Notes under the pieces: generated by a model
Told to the model about the DNA's origin: nothing
Seen by the model: only the letters and a program-made list of their open reading frames with translations
The model's database searches: none
Shown: piece after piece, positions 1-6,364 of the stretch
Layout of the letters: each line of letters opens with the position of its first letter
How positions within the stretch are numbered: the stretch's first letter is position 1
Assembly (NCBI GenBank): GCA_021161495.1
Contig: JAGHAO010000065.1
Coordinates: 1-8,872 of the forward strand
Length of the DNA: 8,872 bases
Reading direction: 5' to 3'
From: Caldisericaceae bacterium
GTDB taxonomy: Bacteria > Caldisericota > Caldisericia > Caldisericales > Caldisericaceae
Program-made: the position numbers and the translations under genes

Positions 1-234
1 AATTAAATGCGGATTTTTAATTAATATTCTTTCGAACTAAAAACCTGCAAATTAAGTTCTCATTCTTCAGGATACTGCCCCCCCAAAAAGCATTAATATT
101 TACGGTTTTTGTTTCATAAACATTTTTGACGTTCCGGGTATTTTCATTTATTTATAAGCCAAATCAACCCAATCGGGATTAAAAGCCGTAATATTGCAGG
201 CATTAAGAATAACCCTTCAAAAAGTTTATAAAAT
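1..234. other. AT-rich stretch downstream of the leftward operon, no supported gene
   Basis: This stretch follows the stop codon of the last gene of the leftward suf operon. It is AT-rich and contains a run of seven C (about 78-84). I see no GC-rich hairpin followed by a T-tract that would make a convincing terminator for the operon. Only very short reading frames occur: for example a 19-codon minus-strand frame from 203 to 144 encoding a hydrophobic peptide, with a poor ribosome site. I do not call any of them a gene. The operon probably ends here or just beyond the window edge. Confidence 0.5.
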
Positions 235-1530
235 TTATTTTCCGAATGTTATCTCAGTGATGAGTTTATCGTCTCTCTTTTTCTGAGTGAGAACACAAGA
301 AGTTGCAAAATCCGGCAACGTAAGAGGTGTTACATTCAAACTGTAAAGATTGGCTATGTCGTTAAATCGGGAGTTAACGGAAAGAAACACGGAAGAGTTT
401 CCGGCATTAACCCTCCCTGCCTGTTTGTTTGCAATTTTTTCCAATACGTCCTTATTGTTTGATATTGCAAATAAAGAGGGCATTTCGAGTGTATAGAATT
501 TTGTATTCACGTTTTCGAACGTAATTAAAGCGAAATTATTTATATTTTCTTTTGAGGTTTTCGCCAAAGGCAAAAGGTTTTGCAACTCCGTTTCATAAAT
601 CGAATTGCTTATGGGCGTGGATTTTAATACGAAGGCAAACTCGTTTTTGCTCAAGAGAACAAACTCTCCGCTGTTCATAGAAGAAAATGCCGAAAATTTA
701 TTGAAGGGAAAGCCTAACTTTTCGGATATTATTATTTGCAATCCGCTTTCGTTAATGAAATTTTTGATTTGGCCGAGTTCCGGTTCCGCAATTTCCAAAG
801 GTGCACCGTCGAAATCGAAGGGATTAAAGAACAGCGTTCCCGTAGGTGCGCCGGTTAACCCGGAAAGCGTCAGAATATTTTTGTCAAATTCGAAGAAAAT
901 AGGATACGAAAAGTTCACAAAAGGGATTTTAAGTTTTTCGGTGAATACACTTTCTCCGTTTTTGTAAACTATCCCGTAAAGTGGGGCGTTGGAATTTTTC
1001 CAGAGTTGTTGAAAATCCGTGTCATTTTTAATTGGTTCGGTCTTCTGCAGAATCGTTGCGAAGATTCTCTCGATTGCCTGCCTGTCGGTTCCCAAGAATG
1101 CCCAATTCCTCCAGCAGGAGGCAAAAAATCTTTTGTTTAAGTTAGATGCCTCAATTAAAGGAAAACCGCTTTCCCACTCCAATGTTGTGTCAAAGGAGTT
1201 TTCTTTGAAATCCGCTAAGAGCAAATCTTTCAGTTCGATATCAGTGCTTTCCGGTTTTGTTATGCAGGATACGGAATCTTCTTTTTGCAAGAGATAAATT
1301 GTTTGAGCGGAATTTATATCGGAGGGGTATGAAACGGAGATCGAGGGGAAAAGTGCCTGAGTGTAATGCGAATTTCCCGTTTCGATTACGCACAAATCGG
1401 ATTTCGGAACAAATTGCATAGGAAACACTTCACTTTCGCTAAATCCGTTCGCTTTCAGCAAGTTATTGCCCGTGTACACAAATCCGATAACGAGCAAAAT
1501 TACCAACGCCCAGACAATAATTCTCCTCAT
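235..1530 (-). CDS. Membrane-anchored extracytoplasmic protein of unknown function (DUF3352-like layout)
   Basis: I do not recognise this 431-residue protein at family level with certainty. Residues 1-3 (MRR) are followed by one hydrophobic segment at about 4-20 with no lipobox or clear cleavage site, so it is probably an N-terminal membrane anchor with the rest outside the cytoplasm. Two stretches resemble each other: around 142-158 (WAFLGTDRQAIERIF) and around 353-367 (LFAISNNKDVLEKIA). Each is followed about 15-25 residues later by a polar beta-rich stretch, suggesting two duplicated halves. That layout recalls DUF3352-type bacterial surface proteins, which is inference only. Four cysteines (47, 89, 139, 412) form no CxxC motif. 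The start is supported by an AGGAGG ribosome site at 1540-1545, nine bases upstream and abutting the mrp stop codon. It is the last gene of the suf operon. Nothing in it suggests a catalytic site. Confidence 0.8.
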   Translation of the reverse strand: MRRIIVWALVILLVIGFVYTGNNLLKANGFSESEVFPMQFVPKSDLCVIETGNSHYTQALFPSISVSYPSDINSAQTIYLLQKEDSVSCITKPESTDIELKDLLLADFKENSFDTTLEWESGFPLIEASNLNKRFFASCWRNWAFLGTDRQAIERIFATILQKTEPIKNDTDFQQLWKNSNAPLYGIVYKNGESVFTEKLKIPFVNFSYPIFFEFDKNILTLSGLTGAPTGTLFFNPFDFDGAPLEIAEPELGQIKNFINESGLQIIISEKLGFPFNKFSAFSSMNSGEFVLLSKNEFAFVLKSTPISNSIYETELQNLLPLAKTSKENINNFALITFENVNTKFYTLEMPSLFAISNNKDVLEKIANKQAGRVNAGNSSVFLSVNSRFNDIANLYSLNVTPLTLPDFATSCVLTQKKRDDKLITEITFGK

Positions 1531-1545
1531 CTCCGTTTACCTCCT

Positions 1546-2550
1546 TTACTTTTCTGCTATTTCAATTACTTTCTTCGCTATTTCCAAAAACGCTTTTTTG
1601 GTTTCGGTTTCTTCGTCCATTGCGGCTGCGGGTATTCCTTTGTCTCCGCCTTCACGCACCTTCATTTCAAGAGGAACTTTGCCAAGAAACGGAACCCCGT
1701 TTTCGAAGCTCATTTTTTCTCCACCGCCGTGACCGAAGATTTCACTTTTTGCTCCGCACTTCGGGCAGATAAAGTAAGACATATTTTCAATCACGCCGAG
1801 CACCGGAATTTTCATTTCTTTGAACATCCTGAGCGATTTGGAAGCATCGGCAATTGCCACGTTCTGCGGGGTTGTTACGACAAGTCCGTATTTCAAAGGA
1901 AGTGTCTGCGTTACCGTAAGCGCCGCATCGCCCGTTCCGGGGGGAAGGTCAATAAGCATATAATCGAGTTCTCCCCATTCCACGTCGTTATACAGTTGTT
2001 CGATTGCTTTTGTTACAAGAGGGCCTCTCCAGATAACCGGCGTGGATTGATCCTCAAGAAGGAATCCGAGCGACATCACCTGCACACCGTATTTTTCAAT
2101 AGGGATAAGCCTTTTTTCTTCGTTTACGTAAGGCCTGTCCGTAATTCCGAACATAATAGGTACGTTTGGCCCGTGAACGTCGGCATCAAGCACACCCACT
2201 TTCTTCCCTAATTTTGCAAGGCTTACCGCAAGGTTCACGCTTACGGTGGACTTTCCGACACCGCCCTTTCCGGAGCCTACCGCTATCATATATTTGATTT
2301 TCTGCTCCTTTTTGAAGTCTATCTCGATTTCGACTTCCGTTGCACCTATTTGTTTCAACCTGTTTGTAATAACTTCTTTGAGTTTTGCAACATCTTCGTC
2401 AGAGATTTTCGGAATTGTTACCGCAATGTAAACTTTGTCTACCAGAACTTTTACTTCCCTCAGCATTCCTACCGAGAGGAGCATCTTTTTAAGACCGGGG
2501 ACAAACGTTGTTTTTAAAACATCAATCACTTGTGTTTGTTGAACTGCCAT
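1546..2550 (-). CDS. mrp: Mrp/ApbC (NBP35-type) Fe-S cluster carrier ATPase
   Basis: This cytoplasmic P-loop NTPase of the Mrp/NBP35 family binds and transfers [4Fe-4S] clusters to apo-proteins. Its 334 residues are usual for the family. An N-terminal MIP18/DUF59-like domain covers about 1-80. The ATPase domain opens with the deviant Walker A motif GKGGVGKS (94-101, signature lysine K95). It continues with LDADVHGPN (121-129) and switch II DLPPGTGD (201-208). The dimer-interface cluster motif CPKC (C262, C265) follows, then the family's GHGGG stretch (273-277). The DUF59 part lacks the TxGCP-type cysteine motif common in other Mrp proteins. The start is backed by an AAAGGAGAGG ribosome site (2555-2564) lying inside the end of the Rrf2 gene. 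The two reading frames overlap by 25 bases, which suggests coupled translation. Its place in a suf operon supports a Fe-S carrier role rather than its older label of antiporter-associated protein. Confidence 0.95.
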   Translation of the reverse strand: MAVQQTQVIDVLKTTFVPGLKKMLLSVGMLREVKVLVDKVYIAVTIPKISDEDVAKLKEVITNRLKQIGATEVEIEIDFKKEQKIKYMIAVGSGKGGVGKSTVSVNLAVSLAKLGKKVGVLDADVHGPNVPIMFGITDRPYVNEEKRLIPIEKYGVQVMSLGFLLEDQSTPVIWRGPLVTKAIEQLYNDVEWGELDYMLIDLPPGTGDAALTVTQTLPLKYGLVVTTPQNVAIADASKSLRMFKEMKIPVLGVIENMSYFICPKCGAKSEIFGHGGGEKMSFENGVPFLGKVPLEMKVREGGDKGIPAAAMDEETETKKAFLEIAKKVIEIAEK

Positions 2551-2969
2551 TTTACCTCTCCTTTCTTTTCCGGAATTAGATCCGACAATTTAATATTTTT
2601 AAATTGTTCGTCGACGCTTTTTTTAATTTTCTTCCAGGCATTCATTGATATGCAATCTTTCGGAAAACAATGAACGGTTTTCTTTTTACCATAGTCGCAT
2701 TTAATCTCGATGGTTTCCCTTCCCATTGCGTAGATTATTTCGTAAAGAGATATTTTGGAGGGGTCCTTTGCAAGCACGTATCCTCCGGTTCTTCCCCTGA
2801 TACTTTTCAGCAAACCGTTTTTCCTGAGTTGGGAGCAAATTCTTAGCATATAAGGAAAGGAAACCCGGTTATTTACCGAAATTTCCTTTATACTGGCACG
2901 CTTGTCTTCTTTCATTGCTATGTAAATCAACGCCTTGAGGGCATAGCCCTCCAGTGTCGTAACAACCAT
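2526..2969 (-). CDS. Rrf2-family transcriptional regulator, probable Fe-S sensor (IscR/SufR-like)
   Basis: This 147-residue protein has the Rrf2 layout: a winged helix-turn-helix at about 1-75, then a dimerisation helix and a cysteine loop. The opening TTLEGYALKALIYIA matches the family start. SFPYMLRICSQLRKNGLL (37-54) is the recognition region and RGRTGGY (58-64) the wing. Cysteines 91, 101 and 106 form C-x9-C-x4-C, in the place where IscR carries three cysteines for a [2Fe-2S] cluster. The spacing differs from E. coli IscR (C-x5-C-x5-C), so the cluster type and identity as IscR, SufR or NsrR are unsettled. The start follows the sufB/D stop with one base between (TAA-T-ATG) and has no good ribosome site, so it probably depends on coupled translation. 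Placement inside the suf operon suggests feedback control of that operon. Confidence 0.92.
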   Translation of the reverse strand: MVVTTLEGYALKALIYIAMKEDKRASIKEISVNNRVSFPYMLRICSQLRKNGLLKSIRGRTGGYVLAKDPSKISLYEIIYAMGRETIEIKCDYGKKKTVHCFPKDCISMNAWKKIKKSVDEQFKNIKLSDLIPEKKGEVKWQFNKHK

Positions 2970-2970
2970 A

Positions 2971-3921
2971 TTATTTTAACAATGCCCCCACTACAACTTT
3001 TATCGCTTCTTCTTCCGTGAGCCCGCGCGCTTGCAGAGTTTCTATTTCTTTGGAGTCAAGCGAACCTATCGCAGCCTCGTGCGTTACTTTCGCAAGTTCG
3101 TTCGAAACCCCTACGATAGGCACCGCTTCTGCAACCGCATTGTCCCGCACCACTTCCATACAGTCCACATGCCCCCTGGAATAAGGTGCCGAGGCATTTA
3201 CCACCGACACAACTTTACTATGTGAATTTCCTTCCAATACCACCCTGCTCTTTATAAGGGCCTTTGCTTCTTCGCCTTTCAGGTTTCCTTTCTCCTCTAT
3301 GTTTACCTCGTCTGTGTCTTTCGCCCATACTTTGGAATAAAGCTCGAGTTTTCCGCCTTTCTCGACGTCAACGTTGTATTTAATGTCGAGTTTTCCCACA
3401 CGCCCTTCTTTTAACGTAAACGTGGATTCAAAATACGAATCTTCCCCGACTGTTCCTTCGGTATAAGGAACAACTTCCACTCCGCCTTTATCTCCGTGGA
3501 AATGGATTTCTTTGTATCTGAAAAAGCTGTGCTTTCCGATATGCACCTTATATCTCATTTTGTGGACGATATGCTCGGCATTCGGAAAAACACAATGAGA
3601 AATCGCATTCATTCCTGCGTTATCTTCTATGTATGCTTCCATATTTATAATTTGAGTACCCTCTTTAGGCAGAACTCCGAAGCATAGTGCCATCGGGTAA
3701 AGAATTTTCGTCCCGCTTTTTACCGTGATTTTAACATCGACTCCATCCTTCGTCGGGGTAGGTTCTATAATCAGGCCTTTTACTTCATTTTTGCCGAGAA
3801 CTTTGTTTCCGCTTATTACAATTGAAGGAACATTCGGATTGGAAAATTCCCCCACTTTTCCTCCGCTTTGCTCGTATGCCTTCATCATTTCGGCGTATTC
3901 ATCGATTATTTTTGTCGCCAT
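2971..3921 (-). CDS. sufB: SufB/SufD-family Fe-S assembly scaffold (single SufBD / SmsB-type)
   Basis: This is the scaffold subunit that, with the SufC ATPase, builds Fe-S clusters in the cytoplasm. I place the start at 3921: an AAAGGAG site (3930-3936) sits eight bases upstream, and it gives 316 residues. A longer in-frame opening to 3993 would overlap sufC heavily and adds no family-like sequence. The length suits the short SufBD of archaea and anaerobic bacteria; E. coli SufB has about 495 residues. The conserved C-terminal block is present: GHVDCMEVV (250-258; H251, C254), THEAAIG (280-286) and ARGLTEEEA (298-306). In my alignment the position matching E. coli SufB Cys405 holds a valine (V272). 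Other cysteines are C80 and C110. Because there is only one paralogue, it presumably forms a homodimer with two SufC. The one-base gap after sufC (TAG-T-ATG) indicates tight coupling. Confidence 0.93.
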   Translation of the reverse strand: MATKIIDEYAEMMKAYEQSGGKVGEFSNPNVPSIVISGNKVLGKNEVKGLIIEPTPTKDGVDVKITVKSGTKILYPMALCFGVLPKEGTQIINMEAYIEDNAGMNAISHCVFPNAEHIVHKMRYKVHIGKHSFFRYKEIHFHGDKGGVEVVPYTEGTVGEDSYFESTFTLKEGRVGKLDIKYNVDVEKGGKLELYSKVWAKDTDEVNIEEKGNLKGEEAKALIKSRVVLEGNSHSKVVSVVNASAPYSRGHVDCMEVVRDNAVAEAVPIVGVSNELAKVTHEAAIGSLDSKEIETLQARGLTEEEAIKVVVGALLK

Positions 3922-3922
3922 A

Positions 3923-4675
3923 CTATTCACTCCTTTCATTTTTAGCGAGTGACTTTTCCGGTGCACCTTTGTGGTCGCACTTGCTGCACTCATCTTTGAA
4001 AAAGTCCGAAATTTCCGCAGGGCTTCCTTCGTTTATAATTTTTCCGTTGCACATAAGGAATGCCTTATCGCCTATTTCGGCAACTTCGTCTCTATGAGTT
4101 ATAAGCAAAACAGTGGAACCGTTCTCTTTGAAATCCAAAATAAGTTTTTTGATATTTTCCAGAGAAAGGATATCGATTCCGGAGTCCGGTTCGTCCAGTA
4201 TCACAAGATCCGGGTGCATTGCGTAAACCGCTGCAAGTTCGATTCTTTTTCTTTCTCCCCCGCTGAGCGATTTGTCCACAACACGGTTCATATAGAGAAC
4301 CGGGTCAAGTGCAACTTTTTCAAGTGCCTCCTTAACGGAAAAAAGTGATTTGTTTTTCATTCCTATTTCGATGTATTCCCTAACCGTGAGCCCTTCGAAG
4401 TTTGCAGGTGTTTGCCAGGCAAGGGTCATTCCCGCTTTTGCCCTTTCGGTTACGGAGCAATTTGTAATGTCCTTCCCTTTAAATATAATTTTTCCTCTTT
4501 CCGGTTTATACCCGGAAAGGCCCATAAGTACATATGCGAGCGAACTTTTACCTGCTCCGTTTACACCTAAAATTACAGAGATAAGGTTTTGCTCGATTTC
4601 TATGTTAAAATCTTTAATGATATATTTATTGCCTTTTTTTAGGTCAAGGTCCTCAATTTCCAAAATTGTGCCCAT
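3923..4675 (-). CDS. sufC: SufC, Fe-S cluster assembly ABC ATPase
   Basis: SufC is a soluble ABC-type ATPase, not a transporter. ATP binding drives the shape change of the SufB/D scaffold during cluster assembly. The 250 residues match the family length. Visible motifs are Walker A GVNGAGKSS (37-45), Q-loop Q88 (AWQTP), ABC signature LSGGERKR (137-144), Walker B LVILDEPDSGID (157-168) and the switch histidine H194 (LITHRDE). After the core there is an unusual charged tail, about 229-250, with C230, C233 and H235 (ECSKCDH), a possible metal or cluster site. The start has a GGGAGG ribosome site (4684-4689) eight bases upstream. It is the first gene of the operon and follows a good promoter. The last codons of the tail also contain the ribosome site for sufB/D, so part of the tail sequence does double duty. 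Confidence 0.96.
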   Translation of the reverse strand: MGTILEIEDLDLKKGNKYIIKDFNIEIEQNLISVILGVNGAGKSSLAYVLMGLSGYKPERGKIIFKGKDITNCSVTERAKAGMTLAWQTPANFEGLTVREYIEIGMKNKSLFSVKEALEKVALDPVLYMNRVVDKSLSGGERKRIELAAVYAMHPDLVILDEPDSGIDILSLENIKKLILDFKENGSTVLLITHRDEVAEIGDKAFLMCNGKIINEGSPAEISDFFKDECSKCDHKGAPEKSLAKNERSE

Positions 4676-4698
4676 TACATTAGCCTCCCGTATAATAT

Positions 4699-4715
4699 AT
4701 TACAACTTTTGTTAT
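4699..4715 (-). promoter_or_regulatory. Candidate operator (inverted repeat) over the suf transcription start
   Basis: On the minus strand this reads ATAACAAAAGTTGTAAT. The arms AT.ACAA and TTGT.AT are symmetric around a 3-base centre (AAG). The repeat begins directly downstream of the -10 box and covers the expected transcription start, a typical place for a repressor. It overlaps at its left end the AT-rich palindrome TAATATATTA (4693-4702). Because the operon encodes an Rrf2 regulator, that protein is the obvious candidate ligand. The sequence does not match any IscR or SufR consensus I can recall exactly. In AT-rich DNA a dyad of this quality could also arise by chance. Confidence 0.4.
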
Positions 4716-4743
4716 ATTTTAGCAGGTTTGAACGCCGTGTCAA
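4716..4743 (-). promoter_or_regulatory. Sigma-70-type promoter of the suf operon
   Basis: The minus strand shows a consensus -35 TTGACA at 4738-4743, a 16-base spacer, and a -10 TAAAAT at 4716-4721 (five of six matches). Transcription would start near 4709, giving a leader of about 33 bases before sufC. The -35 box overlaps the TGA stop codon of the upstream methyltransferase gene. The suf operon therefore has its own promoter although it lies only 64 bases downstream in the same direction. No terminator is visible between the two units, so readthrough from the nucleoside operon is also possible. Confidence 0.7.
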
Positions 4744-5474
4744 GATTTTTGCCCGATAATTATTATTCTTTTTGAATTTTCTCCGAATTTTGTTCCGTCG
4801 TAATCCCCGAATACTCCCAAAACCTCGATGCCCGCCGCTTTGAAAAGGTTTATCATTTCCGTTGCGGAGTAAATTCTGATATTCCTCAGATATTCTTTTC
4901 TTACGGATTTACCGATTATGTATCTGTGAGTGGTTACAACAGAAGTAAGAGGATGAAATCTCCGCCTTTCCAAAATAAACAATTCGCCTTTCTCGCGAAA
5001 TGTTTCTCTTACGAAATATTTTAAAATGTAATCTCTGTTTTCGATGTCGATAATTAATCTTCCGTGTTTTTTGAGCGCTTCCGCAAATTTCAGCAGAATT
5101 TTGAAATTTGTTTCGTCATCGAAGTATCCGAATGATGACCACAGGCTTATTACGCCGTCAAATTCATCTTTGTATTTCAGGTTTCTCAAATCTTCGAGAC
5201 AAAAGGAAACATTTTTCAGATTTCTGCGCTCCGCATCTTTTTTTGCGTATTCTATGTAAAGAGGGGAACTGTCTACCCCCTTTACGGTAAATCCCAGTTC
5301 CCCCAACTTAATGGAATGCCTGCCTATTCCGCAACCTGCGTCGAGAATTTTTCCGCCTTTCGGAATAAATTTCTCAACAAAGCGGACTTGCTTCTCCGTT
5401 ATTTCCTCGTTTTGATTAAGCAGAAAATATTTTAGGTAAAAATCGTCAAAATATTTTTTTGTCCAATCCGTCAT
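4740..5474 (-). CDS. Class I SAM-dependent methyltransferase, substrate unknown
   Basis: This 244-residue cytoplasmic protein has a Rossmann-type SAM-binding fold. Motif I is ILDAGCGIGRHS (43-54), followed by the acidic end of the second strand in GVDSSP (66-71). FCLEDLRNL (91-99) is the adenine-binding region, and FDGVISLWSSFGYF (105-118) is motif IV, whose WSSFGYF part is typical of one large family of uncharacterised methyltransferases. The C-terminal GDYDGTKFGENSKRIII (223-239) fits the same family. Nothing seen identifies the substrate. Its ATG overlaps the psuG stop as ATGA, and there is no good ribosome site, so translation probably depends on psuG. The operon context hints at a nucleoside, RNA or small-molecule target, but this is inference. 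Alternative subfamilies such as ubiE/cobalamin-type are not supported by any specific motif. Confidence 0.88.
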   Translation of the reverse strand: MTDWTKKYFDDFYLKYFLLNQNEEITEKQVRFVEKFIPKGGKILDAGCGIGRHSIKLGELGFTVKGVDSSPLYIEYAKKDAERRNLKNVSFCLEDLRNLKYKDEFDGVISLWSSFGYFDDETNFKILLKFAEALKKHGRLIIDIENRDYILKYFVRETFREKGELFILERRRFHPLTSVVTTHRYIIGKSVRKEYLRNIRIYSATEMINLFKAAGIEVLGVFGDYDGTKFGENSKRIIIIGQKS

Positions 5475-6364
5475 TGCGTAAGCGCTTTTGCAATTTTCGC
5501 AGCAACTCTCGCATTGTTTTTTACAAGTTCTATGTTTGCATCGAGTGCCTTTCCCTCACTTATTTCCACTATCCTTGCAAGAAGGAACGGGGTAAGCGCC
5601 TTTCCTTTGATTCCTTTTTCGTTCGCTTCGTTAACCGCTCTATCAATCCATTTGTCCACAACTTCTTTTTCTATTTCATATTCTTTTGGTATCGGATTTG
5701 CAACCAAAATTGCCGATTCGATTCCGAGAGAATTTTTCGTTTTGTAAATTTTTGCAATCTCTCTTTCCGAGTCCGCTTTTAATATTTCAAGCCCGGATTT
5801 TCTTGTATAAAATGCAGGAAATTCGTTTGTTCCGAACCCCACAACGAGCACGCCTTTTGTTTCAAGATATTCAAGAGTTTTCGGAAGGTCGAGTATGGAT
5901 TTTGCCCCCGCGGAAACAACAATTACATCGGTTTGGGAAAGTTCATCGAGGTCTCTTGAAATATCGAATGTATCGGACGCGCCCCTGTGGACTCCTCCTA
6001 TTCCGCCCGTTGCAAATACGGAGATCCCTGCAAGTTCGGCAAGATAAGAGGTCGCCGAAACAGTTGTTGCCCCGTCCTTTTTCATTGCAACGCAGAACGG
6101 AATTTCCCTTGTCGAAAGTTTTAAAACGCCTTTTGCCTTACCGATGTATTCAATTTCGTCTCTGTTTAACCCTATTATGATTTCTCCGTTTATTACGCCG
6201 ATCGTTGCGGGAATTGCACCTTCTTTCCTCACTTCTTCTTCAACGTTTATTGCAATTTCCACATTTTTCGGGTACGGCATTCCGTGCGCGATAATCGTGC
6301 TTTCCAATGCAACAATGGGTTCTCCGTTTTTTAATGCTTCTAAAATGTCTTCCCTTACTTTCAT
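5471..6364 (-). CDS. psuG: Pseudouridine-5'-phosphate glycosidase PsuG
   Basis: PsuG cleaves the C-C glycosidic bond of pseudouridine 5'-phosphate, giving uracil and ribose 5-phosphate, and is a metal-dependent enzyme. The 297 residues fit the family (about 300). Family blocks are clear: ALESTIIAHGMPYP (19-32), IGVINGEI (55-62), ATGGIGGVHRGA (118-129), TFDISRDLDEL (132-142) and SAGAKSILDLP (151-161). The residues equivalent to E. coli catalytic Glu31, Lys93, metal ligand Asp149 and Lys166 appear to be E21, K82, D138 and K155, so the enzyme should be active. The start forms an ATGA overlap with the phosphorylase stop. The partner kinase PsuK, which makes the substrate from pseudouridine, is not in the window, so it must be encoded elsewhere or the substrate must arrive from another route. 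Confidence 0.96.
   Translation of the reverse strand: MKVREDILEALKNGEPIVALESTIIAHGMPYPKNVEIAINVEEEVRKEGAIPATIGVINGEIIIGLNRDEIEYIGKAKGVLKLSTREIPFCVAMKKDGATTVSATSYLAELAGISVFATGGIGGVHRGASDTFDISRDLDELSQTDVIVVSAGAKSILDLPKTLEYLETKGVLVVGFGTNEFPAFYTRKSGLEILKADSEREIAKIYKTKNSLGIESAILVANPIPKEYEIEKEVVDKWIDRAVNEANEKGIKGKALTPFLLARIVEISEGKALDANIELVKNNARVAAKIAKALTQ

Noticed and set aside
166..180. Possible terminator hairpin AACCC-AATC-GGGATT after the leftward operon
   Set aside because: The stem has only three G-C pairs plus a mismatch, and no T-tract follows on the minus strand.
144..203. Minus-strand 19-codon frame encoding a hydrophobic peptide, followed in a shifted frame by about 45 open codons towards position 1
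   Set aside because: The ribosome site is weak, the join needs an assumed extra base in an A/T-rich run, and no family is recognisable. Chance open frames are common in DNA of this composition.
1366..2211. Long plus-strand open frame (281 codons) opposite mrp and its downstream gene
   Set aside because: It lies antisense to two well-supported genes, and its Phe/His/Arg-rich composition is that of a shadow frame.
3922..3993. Longer N-terminus for the SufB/D protein, adding 24 residues
   Set aside because: It would overlap sufC by about 70 bases, and the added residues are not family-like. The internal ATG at 3921 has a well-placed AAAGGAG site.
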